Positions 61,884 to 64,000 of a DNA stretch of 64,000 nt are shown here, piece after piece. Source of the DNA: Saccharicrinis sp963663905 (GTDB taxonomy: Bacteria > Bacteroidota > Bacteroidia > Bacteroidales > Marinilabiliaceae); contig OY760657.1 of the NCBI GenBank assembly GCA_963663905.2, positions 6,024,413 to 6,088,412 of the forward strand. Reading direction: 5' to 3'. The notes under the pieces are model-generated. The model did not search any database, was not told the DNA's origin, and worked only from the letters and a program-made list of their open reading frames with translations. Each line of letters opens with the position of its first letter. Within the stretch, counting starts at the first letter, position 1. The translations under genes were made by a program, and so were the position numbers.

Positions 61884-64000
61884 ATGAAATTAAATAAATT
61901 ATATTTTTTACTGATTCTGATAATCTTAATTGGTTGTTCTACAAAGAAAAACACCTGGCTCAGCAGAAATTATCATGATCTTACAGCACATTACAATGTG
62001 TATTTTAATGGTAATGAAAGTTTTAAAGAAGGAGTTAAAGCTATTCAGGAAGCCAATGTTGATGATTATACACAAGTGCTAACAGTCTTTCCTGATTCAA
62101 AGGAATCCAGTAAAGACGTTGCTATTAGTGAAATGGACAGAGCCATTGAAAAAGGAACAAAGCTCATTAAAAAGCACTCTATTACTAAAAAGCCTAAGCG
62201 TAAGGATGGAGATAACTCATTAAAATACCAAAGATTTATAAGTCAGAACGAGTTTAATGAGTGGGTAGATAATGCTTATTTAATGATTGGTAAATCAAAT
62301 TTCTACAAACATGATTATCAGTTGGCTCAGCAAAGTTTTGAGTATATGTTCAGGGAATACAGACCTGGTCCGGAATGGTATGAAGCTGAAATATGGAATG
62401 CTCGTGCTGCCATAGAACTTAAAGATTTTTCTAAAGCAAAAATTCTATTGGATAATTATGATATTGAAGGTAAAGCACCAAATCGTTTATTTGGATTCTT
62501 TTCAGCAGTTTATGCAGATTGTTTTCTTCAACAACAAATGTATGAGGAGGCTGTTCCTTATTTGCAAAAAGCAATCGAAGGTGCATGGAGTAGATATTAT
62601 AAACTTCGTTTGAATTTTATTTTAGCTCAGGTTTATCATAAACTGGAAAGATATAATGATGCCAATATGGCTTATAAAGCTGTAATCAGAATGAACCCTC
62701 CGTATGAGATGGCTTTTAATGCTAAAGTAAACAGAGCCAGTGTAATGTTTGGTGAAGGAGGTTTGCCTGCTGTACAAAAAGAAATTGCTAAACTATTACG
62801 CGATAAACGAAATCAGGATTATGAGGATCAGATTTATTATGCTTTGGCAATGGCTTATTTAGCCGAAAAGCAAGAAAGTGAAGCTGTAGATAATTTATTG
62901 CTTTCGGTAAAAAGAAGTGTTTCCAATGATTATCAAAAAGGTTTATCCTTTTATCAGTTAGCTGATATTTATTATGAAAAGCCACAGTATAAACCAGCAT
63001 ATGCCTATTTAGATTCTGCTTTGTATAATTTAGATGAGACTTTTTATGATTTTAAATCAATTAGTGAATTACATAAAGATTTAGAAGGTCTTGTTTCTCG
63101 AATAAATACAGTTGAGCGAGAGGATAGTTTGCAGCGAATAGCAAAAATGACTGAAGCACAACGTCTTGCTTTTATTGATGAGATAATTGAGAATGAGAAA
63201 AAGAAACAGGAGGAGCTAAAAAAGAAACAGCAAGAAGAAAATGAAAACTTATACTTTGACAGGTCTTTAACACAAAGTACTTCATCGACCAGCAGTGGTA
63301 CAGGTAAATGGTATTTCTATAATCCAAATTCTGTTGCCCTGGGTAAAAGCGAGTTTGAAAGAAAATGGGGAAGACGTAAGCTTGAAGATAATTGGAGAAG
63401 AGCAAATAAAGAAGTGGTTGTAACAGAGATTGCAGATCCGGGAAACCCTGATGATTTATTTGGTCAGCCATTTTCAAATCTTGAGGGAGGAGCAGTTGGG
63501 GAAACCAAAGATTCAACTCAGATAAAATCAGAGACTACAAACTTGCTAAGTCGTGATACTTATTTAAAAGATCTTCCTCTAACAGAAGAACGGTTAAAGC
63601 TATCAGATAATAAGATTGAAGAGGCTTTAATTATGATGGGGATTATTTACAAAGATCAAATTGAAAATATTCCGTATGCCATAGACGCCTTTAATGAATT
63701 AATTAGAAGGTTCCCTAATAGTATTTACCGAGAAGATGCTTTAATGAATTTGTATTTGTGTTTTGAAATTCAGAATGATGAATTAAATATGGCACGAATT
63801 AGAAAGCAAATTGTTGAAGAGTATCCTGAAGGTGAATTTACTGCATTCTTGAATGATCCTGATTATTTTAAGAAGAGAGAAGAGAAATTAAAACAGATAG
63901 AAAGCTTGTACGAAGAAGCTTATTCTGAGTATTTGTTTAACCACTTTGATGCACCTATAGCTAATTATCAAAAGGTAAAAGCGATTGATAATGAAAGTGA
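61884..64000 (+). CDS. sprE: SprE/PorW-like TPR lipoprotein of the type IX secretion system (3' end outside window)
   Basis: The frame starts at the ATG at 61884 and is open to the last base (705 codons), so the gene is cut off by the window. The signal peptide ends in the lipobox LIGC, followed by the family start NYHDLTAHYNVYFNGNESFK, a segment highly typical of SprE/PorW. TPR repeats follow (for example NAYLMIGKSNFYKHDYQLAQ; a second cluster near 63.6-63.8 kb), with a Lys/Glu-rich coiled stretch in between. SprE/PorW is a periplasmic lipoprotein needed for type IX secretion and gliding, and this fits the sorting domain of the CBM32 protein at 28.2 kb. Confidence 0.88.
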   Translation, partial: MKLNKLYFLLILIILIGCSTKKNTWLSRNYHDLTAHYNVYFNGNESFKEGVKAIQEANVDDYTQVLTVFPDSKESSKDVAISEMDRAIEKGTKLIKKHSITKKPKRKDGDNSLKYQRFISQNEFNEWVDNAYLMIGKSNFYKHDYQLAQQSFEYMFREYRPGPEWYEAEIWNARAAIELKDFSKAKILLDNYDIEGKAPNRLFGFFSAVYADCFLQQQMYEEAVPYLQKAIEGAWSRYYKLRLNFILAQVYHKLERYNDANMAYKAVIRMNPPYEMAFNAKVNRASVMFGEGGLPAVQKEIAKLLRDKRNQDYEDQIYYALAMAYLAEKQESEAVDNLLLSVKRSVSNDYQKGLSFYQLADIYYEKPQYKPAYAYLDSALYNLDETFYDFKSISELHKDLEGLVSRINTVEREDSLQRIAKMTEAQRLAFIDEIIENEKKKQEELKKKQQEENENLYFDRSLTQSTSSTSSGTGKWYFYNPNSVALGKSEFERKWGRRKLEDNWRRANKEVVVTEIADPGNPDDLFGQPFSNLEGGAVGETKDSTQIKSETTNLLSRDTYLKDLPLTEERLKLSDNKIEEALIMMGIIYKDQIENIPYAIDAFNELIRRFPNSIYREDALMNLYLCFEIQNDELNMARIRKQIVEEYPEGEFTAFLNDPDYFKKREEKLKQIESLYEEAYSEYLFNHFDAPIANYQKVKAIDNES

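Noticed and set aside
1..64000. tRNA, rRNA, prophage, insertion sequence and CRISPR-Cas signals
   Set aside because: No cloverleaf-like segment, rRNA block, transposase or integrase domain, or regular repeat-spacer pattern was noticed on either strand.

Overview
This is a low-G+C chromosomal segment from a member of the Bacteroidota, most like the marine Marinilabiliales/Bacteroidales or Flavobacteriia. The evidence is SusC/SusD proteins, a type IX secretion C-terminal sorting domain, a SprE/PorW-type lipoprotein, LytTR regulators, many lipoproteins, and promoters of the Bacteroidota form (TTG, about 19-21 nt, TAnnTTTG). No rRNA, tRNA, CRISPR array, prophage or insertion sequence was seen. 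Almost all genes lie on the + strand; only 42.0-43.4 kb and 60.2-61.6 kb are on the - strand.

Region 1, about 0-31.2 kb, is one large polysaccharide utilisation locus (PUL) for beta-1,3-glucan with beta-1,6 branches (laminarin-like). It encodes three GH16 lipoproteins, a GH17, two tandem GH128 proteins, a GH30, two GH3 beta-glucosidases, a giant GH94/GH149-type phosphorylase, two GPH sugar:cation symporters, a SusC/SusD pair, a surface glycan-binding lipoprotein, a type IX-secreted carbohydrate-binding protein, and a one-component sensor/regulator directly upstream of susC. In the inferred pathway, surface GH16/GH128/GH30 enzymes cut and debranch the glucan, SusCD imports oligosaccharides, periplasmic GH17/GH3 enzymes trim them, the GPH symporters cross the inner membrane, and the phosphorylase degrades what remains while saving energy as glucose-1-phosphate. 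The regulator-susC gap carries phased TTGA(G) repeats next to a good promoter.

Region 2, about 31.4-41.9 kb, is mixed housekeeping and poorly known genes: a DUF2007 protein, a DbpA-type RNA helicase with a DEFD motif, small lipoproteins, a zinc-ribbon protein, a PHP phosphoesterase, an aldo/keto reductase and a patatin. The gaps here hold repeats, most strikingly a hairpin array built from TACTTTTT arms at about 35.2-35.7 kb.

Region 3, 42.0-46.3 kb, pairs a flavin reductase-like enzyme and a His-rich protein (- strand) with a divergent AraC regulator, then a DHA1-family exporter and a GyrI-like protein. Region 4, 46.3-55.4 kb, is a MacAB-TolC-type efflux locus (outer-membrane factor, adaptor with a Met/Gly/Pro-rich insert, ATPase, permease) flanked by a TPR histidine kinase and a LytS/LytTR two-component pair.

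Region 5, 55.4-64 kb, has a small Cys protein, a PL22-like oligogalacturonate lyase, a membrane LytTR regulator split by a frame change, a pentad-repeat membrane protein, a subclass B1-like metallo-beta-lactamase fused to an NTF2-like domain, a sigma-54 activator (- strand), and the 5' part of a SprE/PorW-like gene that runs off the window.
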